A stretch of DNA of 64,000 nt from CAIKMD01 sp963729935 (GTDB taxonomy: Bacteria > Pseudomonadota > Alphaproteobacteria > ATCC43930 > CGMCC-115725), in contig CAVSPW010000008.1 of assembly GCA_963729935.1 (NCBI GenBank), positions 4,975 to 68,974 of the forward strand, given 5' to 3'. The translations under genes were made by a program, and so were the position numbers. The notes beneath the pieces are model-generated. The model worked only from the letters and a program-made list of their open reading frames with translations, searched no databases and was not told the origin of the DNA. Positions 42,310 through 51,151 of the stretch are shown one piece after another (position 1 is the stretch's first letter; each line of letters starts with the position of its first letter).

Positions 42310-43478
42310 TGGCCGCGAACGGCGCGCCCTTCTCCCGCTTCGGCATGATCGCCATCGCGATCGTCGTGCTTGCCCTGGGCGTCGGGATCTATCGCGGCAT
42401 TCGCGGCCGGGCCGCCGCCGAAGCCGCCTTGACGCATGCCACCGAAGAAGCGGCGGTGCCGAGCGTCGAGGTGATCCATCCCGAAGGCAATCCGCCCGAC
42501 CAGAAGCTCGTGCTTCCCGGCAATGTCCAGGCCTTCGAGGACACGCCGATCTATGCCCGCACCAGCGGCTATCTGCAGCGCTGGCATTTCGACATCGGCG
42601 CCCATGTGAAGCGCGGCGATCTCCTCGCCGAGATCGAAACGCCCGAGCTCGACGAGCAATTGCGCCAGGCGCGCGCCGATCTCGAAACCGCGCAAGCCAA
42701 TCTCACCTTGGCGGAGAGCACGTGGAAGCGCAATCAGAGCCTGTTCAAGGGCGGCTGGGTTTCCGGCCAGGCGCGCGACACCGCCCTCGGCAGCTACAAC
42801 GCGGACAAGACGATCGTTGCCTCGAAGGAAGCCGACGTGAAGCGCCTCGCGCAGATGCAAGCTTACGAGAAAGTCTACGCACCCTTCGACGGCATCATCA
42901 CCGCCCGCAATACCGATCGGGGCGCGCTGATCGACGCCGGCGCCAACGCCTCGGCGCGCGCGCTGTTCCGCCTGTCGTCGATCGCCAAGGTGCGCATCTT
43001 CACGGCCGTTCCCGAGATCGATACCCGCTCGGTTCACACCGGCGCCGATGCGAGCGTCACCCTGGACGAATATCCGGATGTGTCCTTCCGCGGCACGATC
43101 GTGCGCAGCACCAATGCCATCGACCCGGTCTCGCGCACCTTGACGGTCGAGATCGATGTCGACAATCCGGACGGCAAGCTGCTGCCCGGCGCCTATGCTT
43201 TCGTGCATCTCACCCTGTCGGGGGATGGGCGTTCGGGCGGCGTCACGGTGCCGGCCGAGGCCTTGATCTTCCGCAAGGAAGGCCCGCGCGTGGCGCTCGT
43301 CCGCGACGGACGCGCGCATCTCGTTCCGATCGCCATCGGCCGCGACTACGGCAACAAGGTCGAGGTCGTCTCGGGCCTGGCGCCGAGCGATGCCGTGATC
43401 CTCGATCCGTCGGATTCGCTCATCGAAGGCGCGGCGGTTGACGCCCGGCCGGAAGCCCTGGTCGGATCGAGCAAATAG
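42309..43478 (+). CDS. RND periplasmic adaptor (membrane fusion protein)
   Basis: 389 residues. One N-terminal membrane anchor (FGMIAIAIVVLALGVGIYRG), then a split lipoyl domain (TSGYLQRWHFDIGAHVKRGD and YEKVYAPFDGIITARNTDRG), a coiled-coil hairpin (LRQARADLETAQANLTLAES), a beta-barrel (AVPEIDTRSVHTGADASVTL) and the C-terminal domain ending in DSLIEGAAVD. Together with the overlapping RND pump gene it forms an efflux complex that needs an outer-membrane TolC-like channel, which is not encoded here. Pump before adaptor is the reverse of the more usual order. Confidence 0.9.
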   Translation: MAANGAPFSRFGMIAIAIVVLALGVGIYRGIRGRAAAEAALTHATEEAAVPSVEVIHPEGNPPDQKLVLPGNVQAFEDTPIYARTSGYLQRWHFDIGAHVKRGDLLAEIETPELDEQLRQARADLETAQANLTLAESTWKRNQSLFKGGWVSGQARDTALGSYNADKTIVASKEADVKRLAQMQAYEKVYAPFDGIITARNTDRGALIDAGANASARALFRLSSIAKVRIFTAVPEIDTRSVHTGADASVTLDEYPDVSFRGTIVRSTNAIDPVSRTLTVEIDVDNPDGKLLPGAYAFVHLTLSGDGRSGGVTVPAEALIFRKEGPRVALVRDGRAHLVPIAIGRDYGNKVEVVSGLAPSDAVILDPSDSLIEGAAVDARPEALVGSSK

Positions 43479-43562
43479 CACGCGCGCGCGCCGCGCGACC
43501 GATGATTCCCGGTTTCACGACGATGACGGCGCGGTAGTATCGCCCTCCGGGGAGGAACCAGC

Positions 43563-44594
43563 ATGGCGGGCGAGAAGAACATCCAGATCCTTCTGGCGGC
43601 GCGGCCGCAAGGCGCGCCCAAGGATAGCGATTTCAAGCTGATCGAAACGCCGGTGCCGGAGCCGGGCGCGGGCGAGATGCTGTTGCGCGTCGTCTATCTG
43701 GGCCTCGACCCGGTCATCCGGCTGCGCATGAATGCGGGCTCCTATTGGCCGGCTTTCGAGCTCGGCAAGCCCTTGGGCGCGCGCGTCGTCTGCGCGGTGG
43801 CGAAAACGAACCTGCCCGAGTTCCAGGAAGGCGATCTCGTCGTCACTGCCGGCATCTGGGCGAATTACATGATCTCGAACGGCAAGGGGCTCGACGGCAA
43901 GCCGCTGCCGAAGCTCGATCCCGCGCGCGGCCCGGTCACCCTGCCGCTGCATGTGCTCGGCATCACCGGCTTGACCGCCTATTGCGGGCTCCTCGAGATC
44001 GGGCAGCCCAAGCCGGGCGAGACCGTGCTGGTCTCGGGCGCCTCGGGCGCGGTCGGCTCGATGGCCGGGCAGATCGCCAAGATCAAGGGCTGCCGCGTCG
44101 TCGGCATCGCGGGCGGCGCGGCGAAATGCGCCTTTCTTGAAAAAGAGCTCGGCTTCGACAAGGCGGTCGATTACAAGCGCGCGGATTTCGGAGACGCGCT
44201 CAAAGCCGCGCTGCCCCAAGGCATCGACGTCTATTTCGAGAATGTCGGGGGCGCCGTGTTCGACGCGGCCTTCCCGCTCCTCAACCGGCATGCGCGCGTG
44301 ACCGTATGCGGCACGGTCTCGGAATACAACGTCACCGAGCGCGCGGTGGTGCCGGACAAGATCCCGGCGCTCCTGCTGGCGACCTTGGGCAAGCGGCTCA
44401 CCCTGCGCGGCTTCGTCATCAGCGACTGGTTCTCGAAGATGCCCGACTTCCTGCGCGACGCGGGTCAATGGGTGCGCGAAGGCAAGATCAAATACCGCGA
44501 GGAATTCGTCGACGGGCTGGAGCGCGCGCCCGCCGCCTTCCAGGCGATGCTGAAGGCCGAGAATTTCGGCAAGGTGATCGTCAAGCTCGGCTGA
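43563..44594 (+). CDS. NADP-dependent medium-chain oxidoreductase (CurA/LTB4DH-like)
   Basis: 343-residue zinc-independent MDR enzyme. N-terminal catalytic domain (ILLAARPQGAPKDSDFKLIE, VYLGLDPVIRLRMNAGSYWP), then a Rossmann NADP domain with ETVLVSGASGAVGSMAGQIA (GxGxxG-like), GCRVVGIAGGAAKC and DVYFENVGGAVFDAAFPLLN (the GG motif of LTB4DH proteins). The ending YREEFVDGLERAPAAFQAML, then NFGKVIVKLG, is canonical. Such enzymes reduce alkenal/enone double bonds, detoxifying reactive carbonyls. GGGGAGGAACCAGC precedes the ATG. A probable terminator follows. Confidence 0.9.
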   Translation: MAGEKNIQILLAARPQGAPKDSDFKLIETPVPEPGAGEMLLRVVYLGLDPVIRLRMNAGSYWPAFELGKPLGARVVCAVAKTNLPEFQEGDLVVTAGIWANYMISNGKGLDGKPLPKLDPARGPVTLPLHVLGITGLTAYCGLLEIGQPKPGETVLVSGASGAVGSMAGQIAKIKGCRVVGIAGGAAKCAFLEKELGFDKAVDYKRADFGDALKAALPQGIDVYFENVGGAVFDAAFPLLNRHARVTVCGTVSEYNVTERAVVPDKIPALLLATLGKRLTLRGFVISDWFSKMPDFLRDAGQWVREGKIKYREEFVDGLERAPAAFQAMLKAENFGKVIVKLG

Positions 44595-44605
44595 GAGCCG
44601 GCGAA

Positions 44606-44631
44606 GCGGCGATAGCTGCGCCGCCGCTTTT
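44606..44631 (+). terminator. Probable intrinsic terminator
   Basis: GCGGCG (44606-44611) pairs with CGCCGC (44619-44624), flanked by AA upstream and followed by CGCTTTT. It lies 11 bases after the stop of the MDR oxidoreductase. Confidence 0.45.
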
Positions 44632-44776
44632 CGAATTGCGGTTACCGCAGCGCGACGCACAGATTTATACCCGCTGCCCGCCATCGGGCATGCCGGTTTA
44701 ACGCAACCGAAATGCCGGCGCTCTTATAAGAAGCGTCATTGCGCGGATGCGCGGGTCTTTTTCCCTGGGACGTGGC

Positions 44777-46276
44777 ATGTCGAATAATTTTTCCCCGAAC
44801 CCTCTCGGCCGGTCGTTCGGCCGGCGCGATCCCAATACGGTTTCACCGCCCGGTCCCACCGGGATCTCGCTCGAGGAGAACGCGATCATCCAGAGCCTGA
44901 TGTCGCGCACGCGGAGCATAGCCGACGCCATTCAGGAAACCGGCCAAAGAAAACCGCGCGCGGCGGCACCGAAGCCGCGCCGCCGCAAGCTCGACCGCGA
45001 GACCAGCGCAACGGCCGACCGCAGCCGCGTCGTCGTCGCGGTACGCCGCGCGCAGACCAGCGTTCTGAAAAAACTCGACACGGAAGCACTCAGTAAATTG
45101 TCGCGCGGCGAACTCGCCGACCAGCTCGGGCCGCTCGTCGCGGAAACGCTCGCCGACCACGCGCTGAAACTGAACCAGGTCGAGCAGCGCGATTTCGTCA
45201 CCTTGCTCGTCAACGACATGATAGGCCTGGGGCCGCTGGAATCCCTTTTGGCCGACGACAGCGTCACCGATATCATGGTCAACGGCGCTGCCCAGGTCTA
45301 TGTCGAGCGCGGCGGCCTGCTCGAGCTGACGGAAATCGCTTTTCGCGACAACGACCATGTCATGGGAATCGCGAACCGCATCGCGCACCTCGTCGGCCGC
45401 CGCATCGACGAGACCTCGCCCTGCGTAGACGCCCGCCTGGCCGATGGAAGCCGCGTTCACGTCATCGCCCCGCCGCTCGCCCTGAAAGGGCCGACGATCT
45501 CGATCCGGAAGTTTTCGAAAGCCGCCATCACCTTGGAGCAGATGACGAAGCAGCGGAATCTTTCCGCGGCGATGGCCGGTTTGCTGAGCATCGCGGCGCG
45601 TTCGCGCCTGAATATTCTCATTTCCGGCGGCACCGGCTCGGGCAAGACGACTCTCTTGAACGCCCTCTCGCAGTTGATCGATCCCGGCGAAAGGATCATC
45701 ACGATCGAGGACGCCGCCGAGCTTCGTCTGCAGCAGCCGCATGTAGTGCCGCTCGAGACGCGCATGACGAATCTCGAGGGCAAGGGCGAGGTAACCATTC
45801 GTGAACTGGTGCGCAATGCGCTGCGGATGCGGCCCGACCGAATCATCCTCGGCGAGATTCGCGGACCCGAAGCGCTCGACATGCTGCAGGCGATGAATAC
45901 GGGCCATGACGGCTCGCTTTGCACCATTCATGCAAACAAGCCGCGCGACGCGCTCACCCGCCTCGAAAATATGGTGGTGATGGGAGGGGTAGGTATGCCC
46001 GCCAAGGTCCTACGTGCGCAGATTGCGAGCGCCGTGAACCTGATCGTCCAGGTCGCGCGCATGCGGGATGGCGTCCGTCGGATCACCCATATTGCGGAAC
46101 TCACCGGGATGGAAGGCGACGTCATCATGATGCACGACCTCTTCACCTTCGAATTCGAAGAGCTGTCCGATGGCGCGATCCGAGGGCGCTTCGCGGGGAG
46201 CGGATTGCGCCCGCATTTCACGCCCCGGGCACAGCATTATGGACTCGATAAGCTCCTGATCGAGGCTATGACCTGA
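44777..46276 (+). CDS. CpaF/TadA-type secretion ATPase, solitary
   Basis: 499 residues from ATG 44777 (GGGA upstream). The first ~90 residues are disordered and basic. A CpaF N-terminal domain follows (LLVNDMIGLGPLESLLADDS, TDIMVNGAAQVYVERGG), then RecA-like ATPase motifs: Walker A ISGGTGSGKTTLLN, Asp box ERIITIEDAAELRLQQPHVV, Walker B DRIILGEIRGPEALDMLQAM and His box TGHDGSLCTIHANKPRDALT. CpaF powers Flp/Tad pilus assembly or secretion. No cpa/tad genes adjoin in the 64 kb, so the partner machinery, if present, is elsewhere. Confidence 0.9.
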   Translation: MSNNFSPNPLGRSFGRRDPNTVSPPGPTGISLEENAIIQSLMSRTRSIADAIQETGQRKPRAAAPKPRRRKLDRETSATADRSRVVVAVRRAQTSVLKKLDTEALSKLSRGELADQLGPLVAETLADHALKLNQVEQRDFVTLLVNDMIGLGPLESLLADDSVTDIMVNGAAQVYVERGGLLELTEIAFRDNDHVMGIANRIAHLVGRRIDETSPCVDARLADGSRVHVIAPPLALKGPTISIRKFSKAAITLEQMTKQRNLSAAMAGLLSIAARSRLNILISGGTGSGKTTLLNALSQLIDPGERIITIEDAAELRLQQPHVVPLETRMTNLEGKGEVTIRELVRNALRMRPDRIILGEIRGPEALDMLQAMNTGHDGSLCTIHANKPRDALTRLENMVVMGGVGMPAKVLRAQIASAVNLIVQVARMRDGVRRITHIAELTGMEGDVIMMHDLFTFEFEELSDGAIRGRFAGSGLRPHFTPRAQHYGLDKLLIEAMT

Positions 46277-46363
46277 CCTCGCCGGCGCCGCTGTTCCGGA
46301 TCGGCCGCGCGGACATCGACTAGCCCGGCGCGGCTATCCTTCGCGCCGGACGGCTCCCGCCGG

Positions 46364-46490
46364 TCAGGCCGATTTGCGCCAGGGCAGCAGCATCGAGACG
46401 CGGCTCCGGTAGCGGCGGTATTCGTCGCCCAACACCTCGATCAGATCGCGCTCTCACAGCGCGATGCCGTGTCGCCGGAATTCATCGTGA
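46364..46490 (-). pseudogene. Remnant of isoprenylcysteine carboxylmethyltransferase-like protein (C-terminus)
   Basis: Minus-strand reading gives FRRHGIAL, an in-frame TGA, then ERDLIEVLGDEYRRYRSRVS and MLLPWRKSA before the stop at 46364-46366. The ExxDLxxxFGxxYxxYxxxVxxxLP pattern is the conserved end of ICMT/NnrU-like membrane methyltransferases. The rest of the gene is missing. The remainder of the 46277-46628 gap shows no gene. Confidence 0.55.
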
Positions 46491-46628
46491 AGCGGCGCGC
46501 AGCGCGGCTCGGCTTGCGCGAGCGGATTCCGGCTTCTGGCGCGTGCAGGACATCGCGCTCCGGGGTTCGGACGATCCCTCAGACCCGGCGCCCAGCAAGA
46601 TCTTCTCACTGGGCGCCGGTCACTGAGT

Positions 46629-47015
46629 CTAGCCCCTCGTCTTTTCGATCATGTGGTTGATGACGCGGCTGTGCTCGTTCTGAGGGCTGAACATGACGAT
46701 CTCCGCGTCGGCGTCGACCCTGACATTATGCCCGGGCGGCCAGTAGAACAGGTCATTGGCGCCGACGGTCTCCTCCTTGCCGGCGGCGTCGGTCGTGGTG
46801 ATCCGGCCGCGCAGCACGAAGCCCCAATGGGGACATTGACAGAGGTTTCCTTCCAGGCCCTGAAAGAGCGGGGCGGTCTCCACGCCCGTCGCAAGCGTGA
46901 AATACTCGCCGCTGATCTTGCCCAGCCCCTTCGCATCGCCAAAATCCATACGCTGACGGATGATGGCGCCGGGAATCTGCATCTTGATGGCCACGTCGTC
47001 CTTTGCAATTCGCAT
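46629..47015 (-). CDS. Cupin-domain protein
   Basis: 128 residues from ATG 47015 (GGAGAAGGATC upstream): MRIAKDDVAIKMQIPGAIIR, LEGNLCQCPHWGFVLRGRIT, GANDLFYWPPGHNVRVDADA and EIVMFSPQNEHSRVINHMIE. It is a single cupin barrel with His residues in CPHWG and PGHNV as likely metal ligands. It may bind a small molecule or modify one. It lies 130 bp downstream of a methyltransferase on the same strand, and both are divergent from a wHTH-TPR regulator. Confidence 0.75.
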   Translation of the reverse strand: MRIAKDDVAIKMQIPGAIIRQRMDFGDAKGLGKISGEYFTLATGVETAPLFQGLEGNLCQCPHWGFVLRGRITTTDAAGKEETVGANDLFYWPPGHNVRVDADAEIVMFSPQNEHSRVINHMIEKTRG

Positions 47016-47146
47016 GATCCTTCTCCTGGTTTCCTTGCGCACTCGACCGGAGGGTCTCGTGCGCGTTCGAACTCGTCGCGCGGCACACGGCCTTCGGCGT
47101 GAGGCGGATATTCTCGAACGTGACCGCCCGACGGATGCGGTCACCC

Positions 47147-48001
47147 TCACCGCTTCGTGATGACCACCTCCAAATATTCGCCCGGCACCACCATGGTGCC
47201 GTCCTTGGCCCGGTTGAGGCGCGCGATCAGCGCCTCGAGATCCGCGGTCAGGCAGATCCGGTTGCTCTCGTCGAGCGCGGCGAAGGCCTTGAGCATCGGG
47301 CCGTAGAAGGTCTTGAACACCTCGAGGAAATGCTGCGGCGAGCGGTAGCGGAAGTTGAAGGAGCGCGGCTCGATCCGGGTCGCGCTCGCGCCCGCGCCGA
47401 ACATCTCGGCGAGGCCTTCGCGCGTCCCCCAACGCATCGGCGATTTTACGCCCGCGGGCGGCGGCAGATATTTGCCGAGCGTCTTGAACAACTGCCCGAT
47501 GAAGCCATCCGGCGTCCAATTGGCGAGACCGAGCCGGCCTTCGGATTTGCAGACCCGCAGAAGCTCGGCGGCGGCTTTGTCCTGGTCGGGCGTGAACATC
47601 ACGCCGAAGGTCGAGACCACCGCATCGAAGGCGCCATCGGCGAAGGGCAGCGCCTCGGCATCGGCCTTTTGGAATTCGATGCCGAGGCCTTCGGCCGAGG
47701 CCCGCGCGCGACCGCGCTCCAACAGGCTCGGCACGTAATCCGTCGAAACGACGTCGCACCAGCGCCGCGCGGCGGCGAGGCTCATGACCCCGTTTCCGGC
47801 GGCGACGTCGAGCACGTTCCGGCCGGCCCGGAGATCGAGCGCCTCGCAGAGCTCCTCGGCGACGATCTGCAGGGTCGTGCCGATGACGGCATAGTCGCCC
47901 GAAGACCATGCGGTCTGCTGGCGCTGCTTCAACGCCGCGAGATCGGGATTGGGCGCAGCAGAGCCGGGCGGCGCGACGGAAATCAGAGTGGCCTGGGGCA
48001 T
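47147..48001 (-). CDS. Class I SAM-dependent methyltransferase
   Basis: 284 residues from ATG 48001: MPQATLISVAPPGSAAPNPD, LAALKQRQQTAWSSGDYAVI. Motif I NVLDVAAGNGVMSLAAARR (about 62-80), acidic strand 2 VVSTDYVP, ADAEALPFADGAFDAVVSTF and GVMFTPDQDKAAAELLRVCK. This N-terminal form (KxRQQxxWSSGDY) is frequent in rhizobial Methyltransf_25/11 proteins located next to wHTH-TPR (adenylate-cyclase-like) regulators. It diverges from such a regulator here; the 165-bp gap holds a 22-bp direct repeat. Substrate unknown. Confidence 0.85.
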   Translation of the reverse strand: MPQATLISVAPPGSAAPNPDLAALKQRQQTAWSSGDYAVIGTTLQIVAEELCEALDLRAGRNVLDVAAGNGVMSLAAARRWCDVVSTDYVPSLLERGRARASAEGLGIEFQKADAEALPFADGAFDAVVSTFGVMFTPDQDKAAAELLRVCKSEGRLGLANWTPDGFIGQLFKTLGKYLPPPAGVKSPMRWGTREGLAEMFGAGASATRIEPRSFNFRYRSPQHFLEVFKTFYGPMLKAFAALDESNRICLTADLEALIARLNRAKDGTMVVPGEYLEVVITKR

Positions 48002-48095
48002 TGTTCTCTCGCTTTCGGTTTCCTGGCGGTCACGGGGATCGCGACCGCGATCCGCGCAAGATGCCGTGCGCGCGAAGGAAAGACTTTGAGCGGCG

Positions 48096-48139
48096 CTTGA
48101 TTTGTCCTTGAGATCGGCTTGATTATTCCTTGAGAGCGG
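48096..48139. promoter_or_regulatory. Tandem 22-bp direct repeat, candidate wHTH operator
   Basis: Two abutting units (48096-48117, 48118-48139) share CTTGATT, two variable bases, TCCTTGAGA, one variable base and CGG (19 of 22 identical). Two-turn spacing and head-to-tail order suit OmpR/PhoB-type winged-helix dimers. The site lies between the methyltransferase start (48001) and the regulator start (48167). Confidence 0.6.
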
Positions 48140-48166
48140 CGACGCCTTCGGTCTGAGGAGACCCAA

Positions 48167-49744
48167 TTGGAGTTTTTCTTCGCCAATCACACGCTCGATA
48201 CGGACCGGCGCGAGCTTCGCCGCGGCGCCGAGCGCATTGGCGTCGAGCCGCAGGTCTTCGACCTGCTGATCTATTTGATCGAGAATCGCGATCGCGTCGT
48301 CAGCAAGGACGATCTCATCGCGGCCGTGTGGGGCGGGCGGATCGTGTCGGAATCGACCTTGACCAGCCGCGTCAACGCCGCGCGCAAGGCGATCGGCGAC
48401 AGCGGCGAGGAGCAAGGCCTGATCCGCACCATCGCGCGCAAGGGCCTTCGCTTCGTCGGCGATGTCCGCGCGCGACCGGACGGCGTCGAGCCGGCACGGC
48501 AAGCCGGCCTACGTCCGGACGAGATCCACGAGCCGGCGCGCCCGGCCCTGCCCTTGCCCGACCGCCCGGCCATCGCGGTGCTCCCCTTCACCAATATGAG
48601 CGGCGATCCGGAGCAGGAATATTTCTCCGACGGCATCAGCGAGGACATCATCACCGCGCTCTCGAAGCTGCGCTGGTTCTTCGTGATCGCGCGCAACTCC
48701 TCGTTCGTCTACAAGGGCAAATCCGTCCATATGAAGCAGATCGCCGAGGAGCTCGGCGTCGGCTATGTGGTCGAGGGCAGCGTGCGCAAGGGCGGCGAGC
48801 GCGTGCGCATCACGGCGCAGCTCAACGACGTCGCCACCGGCAGCCATCTCTGGGCCGAGCGCTACGACCGCGATCTCGCCGACGTGTTCGCGGTGCAAGA
48901 CGAGATCACCGAGGCGATCGTCGCCGCCATCGAGCCGCAGCTCTACGCGGCCGAGAATTTCCGCGCGCAGCGCAAGCCGCCGGGCAGCATGGACGCCTGG
49001 GATCTGGTGATGCGCGCGCTGTCGCATTACTGGCGCGTGACGCGGCAGGACAATGTCGTCGCCCAGGCGCTCTTGGAAAAGGCGATCATCATCGACCCGA
49101 ATTACGGCCAGGCGCTCGGCGTTCTCGCCACCTCCTACACGTTCGGCGCCCATATGGGCTGGGCCGAGATGGAAAAGGTGGTGACCCTCGCCGAGCAGGC
49201 CGCGCTCACCGCGATCCGCGCCGATGGCGAGGATCCCTGGGCGCATCATGCGCTCGCCTGCGCCTATCTCTTCCAGCGGCGCTTTTCCGATTCGCTGGCG
49301 GAGTTCGAGCTGGCGCTTCGGCTCAACCCGAATTTCTCGCTGGCGCAAGGCTTCCACGGGCTGGCGCTCGCCTATTGCGGACGCCCCGAAGAGGCCGAGC
49401 TGGCCGGACGCCGCGCCCTGCGCCTAAGCCCGCGCGATCCGTTCTCGGCCATCTTTTGCGGCATCACGGCCTACGCCCAGTTCGTCGGCCAGAACTACGC
49501 CGCCGCGATCCCGCTGGCGCGCGAGGCCGTGCGCCTGCGCGGCGATTTCGTCGGCGGCCACCGCGTGCTGACGGCCGCCGCGGCCATGGCGGGCGAGATC
49601 GAGACCGCCGTGCTCGCCTTGCAGGCGCTGCGCCGCGCGCAGCCCCATATTTCGCTCGCCTGGATCGCCGACCAAATGCCGATCCAGCGGGACGAAGACC
49701 GCGAACGGTATCTGGAAGGTTTCCGCCGCGCCGGACTGGACTAG
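48167..49744 (+). CDS. CadC-type winged-helix regulator with TolB-N and TPR domains
   Basis: 525 residues from TTG 48167 (GAGGAG upstream). Residues about 1-105 are an OmpR/PhoB-type winged helix (GVEPQVFDLLIYLIENRDRV, VVSKDDLIAAVWGGRIVSES). Residues about 138-260 are a TolB-N/adenylate-cyclase-associated domain (LPDRPAIAVLPFTNMSGDPE, YFSDGISEDIITALSKLRWF). Tetratricopeptide-like repeats follow (ALLEKAIIIDPNYGQALGVL, ALACAYLFQRRFSDSLAEFE). There is no transmembrane segment and no cyclase domain. It probably controls the divergent methyltransferase-cupin unit through the 22-bp repeats. Confidence 0.87.
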   Translation: MEFFFANHTLDTDRRELRRGAERIGVEPQVFDLLIYLIENRDRVVSKDDLIAAVWGGRIVSESTLTSRVNAARKAIGDSGEEQGLIRTIARKGLRFVGDVRARPDGVEPARQAGLRPDEIHEPARPALPLPDRPAIAVLPFTNMSGDPEQEYFSDGISEDIITALSKLRWFFVIARNSSFVYKGKSVHMKQIAEELGVGYVVEGSVRKGGERVRITAQLNDVATGSHLWAERYDRDLADVFAVQDEITEAIVAAIEPQLYAAENFRAQRKPPGSMDAWDLVMRALSHYWRVTRQDNVVAQALLEKAIIIDPNYGQALGVLATSYTFGAHMGWAEMEKVVTLAEQAALTAIRADGEDPWAHHALACAYLFQRRFSDSLAEFELALRLNPNFSLAQGFHGLALAYCGRPEEAELAGRRALRLSPRDPFSAIFCGITAYAQFVGQNYAAAIPLAREAVRLRGDFVGGHRVLTAAAAMAGEIETAVLALQALRRAQPHISLAWIADQMPIQRDEDRERYLEGFRRAGLD

Positions 49745-49917
49745 GTCCGGTCGCCGGCAGCAATCGGATGCAACCGATCGGGGCAATTGCGCGGCAATCG
49801 AGAGCGCCGAACTTCGCATTGCCGCGACGCGCATTCTCTGGCAGCATCGACTAACCAATGTCGGCAACAAAGCCGGCGCCCGGAACGACGACGTTCTGCG
49901 ATAGATAGGGAGGTCAC

Positions 49918-51042
49918 ATGCAACGAACGAGAGGATCGCGCTTCGTCTCGCGCGCCGCCGCCTTCTTGGCCGGAGCGGTCGCGCTCGCTGTGATCGCGGC
50001 GGCGCCGAGCGCCGCACCCGCGGCACCCTATTTCCAAGGTAAGACGATCTCGGTGCTGGTCGGCTTCGGCGCGGGCGGCGGCGTCGACCTCAACGCGCGC
50101 ATCGTCGCGAACTATCTCGGCAAATACATCCCGGGCAACCCGACCGTGATCGTCAAGAACATGCCCGGCGGCAGCTCGACCAAGATGCACAACTACCTCT
50201 ACGAGGTGGCGAAGGGCGATGGCGAGACCATCGCCTATGGGCCGTGGTTCGCGGTGAGCCAGATCTTGGAGCAGCCCGGCATCAGGTTCCGCTACGAAGG
50301 CTTCACCCTGCTCGGCGCCTGGAACACCGGCACCTACATCATGTATGGGCGCAAGGATCTGGTGCCGGGCGGCATCAAGGACCCGGTGCAGATCCTGAAG
50401 GCCAAGGACCTGAAGGTGGGCGGCCAGAACCCGTTCAACTCCTTCGACCTGCGGATGCGGCTATCCCTCGAGATGTTCGGCCTGCCCTATATTTATGTCT
50501 CGGGCTATCGCGGCTCGTCGGATATCCGCCCCGCGATCCTCAAGGGCGAGGCCAATATCGGCATCGATTCGGTCAGCGGCTGGAAATCGGTGGTGGAACC
50601 CACCATGGTCGAGCCCGGCCAAGTCGTGCCGCTCTGGTCCTTCCCCGACAAGGACGAGAACGGCAATTATCACCAGAGCAGCTCCGCCTTCGGCATTCCC
50701 AACATCATCGAGGTTTATAAGCGCGCTTTCGGAAAAGACCCCTCGGGTCCGAAATGGCAGCTCCTCGATCTCGTCCTCACGCTGACCGGGACCGCCTCGC
50801 AGCTCCTCTTGGGCCCGCCCAAAATGAACCAGGAAGCGGCCGCCGATATCCGCAAAGGATTCTACGCCATGGCCGCGAACAAAGAATTCCTCGCCGATTA
50901 TCAGAAGCGCTTCGGCAACGAGCCCGTCCCGGTGAGCAAGCAGGCGACCGACAAGGTGATGGACCTTCTGCACAACATCGATCCCACTCTGAAGGCGCTT
51001 TTGAAGGCCCATGTCGAGTCCGGCATGAAGCAGAAGTCCTAA
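49918..51042 (+). CDS. Tripartite tricarboxylate transporter binding protein (TctC/Bug)
   Basis: 374 residues with a signal peptide (SRAAAFLAGAVALAVIAAAP to APA). Bug-family features: ISVLVGFGAGGGVDLNARIV, VIVKNMPGGSSTKMHNYLYE, VSGYRGSSDIRPAILKGEAN and the helical end. Longer than the typical ~320, with insertions around 120-150. It binds carboxylates in the periplasm for the TctAB carrier encoded 109 bases downstream. GGGAGGTCAC precedes the ATG. Confidence 0.87.
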   Translation: MQRTRGSRFVSRAAAFLAGAVALAVIAAAPSAAPAAPYFQGKTISVLVGFGAGGGVDLNARIVANYLGKYIPGNPTVIVKNMPGGSSTKMHNYLYEVAKGDGETIAYGPWFAVSQILEQPGIRFRYEGFTLLGAWNTGTYIMYGRKDLVPGGIKDPVQILKAKDLKVGGQNPFNSFDLRMRLSLEMFGLPYIYVSGYRGSSDIRPAILKGEANIGIDSVSGWKSVVEPTMVEPGQVVPLWSFPDKDENGNYHQSSSAFGIPNIIEVYKRAFGKDPSGPKWQLLDLVLTLTGTASQLLLGPPKMNQEAAADIRKGFYAMAANKEFLADYQKRFGNEPVPVSKQATDKVMDLLHNIDPTLKALLKAHVESGMKQKS

Positions 51043-51151
51043 GCGCGTGCCCATTGCGGACGGGCGCGACGTTTCCAGGTCTCGGCAACGTCGGCCGGGG
51101 CGCGCGAGGCGTTGCGCGCGGCTCGTGCGCAAGGAGGCGTGAGCGGGCCCG

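Noticed and set aside
46469..46660. 63-codon plus-strand ORF beginning MSPEFIVKRRAARLG
   Set aside because: It overlaps the cupin gene end and an ICMT remnant on the other strand and has no protein-like pattern.
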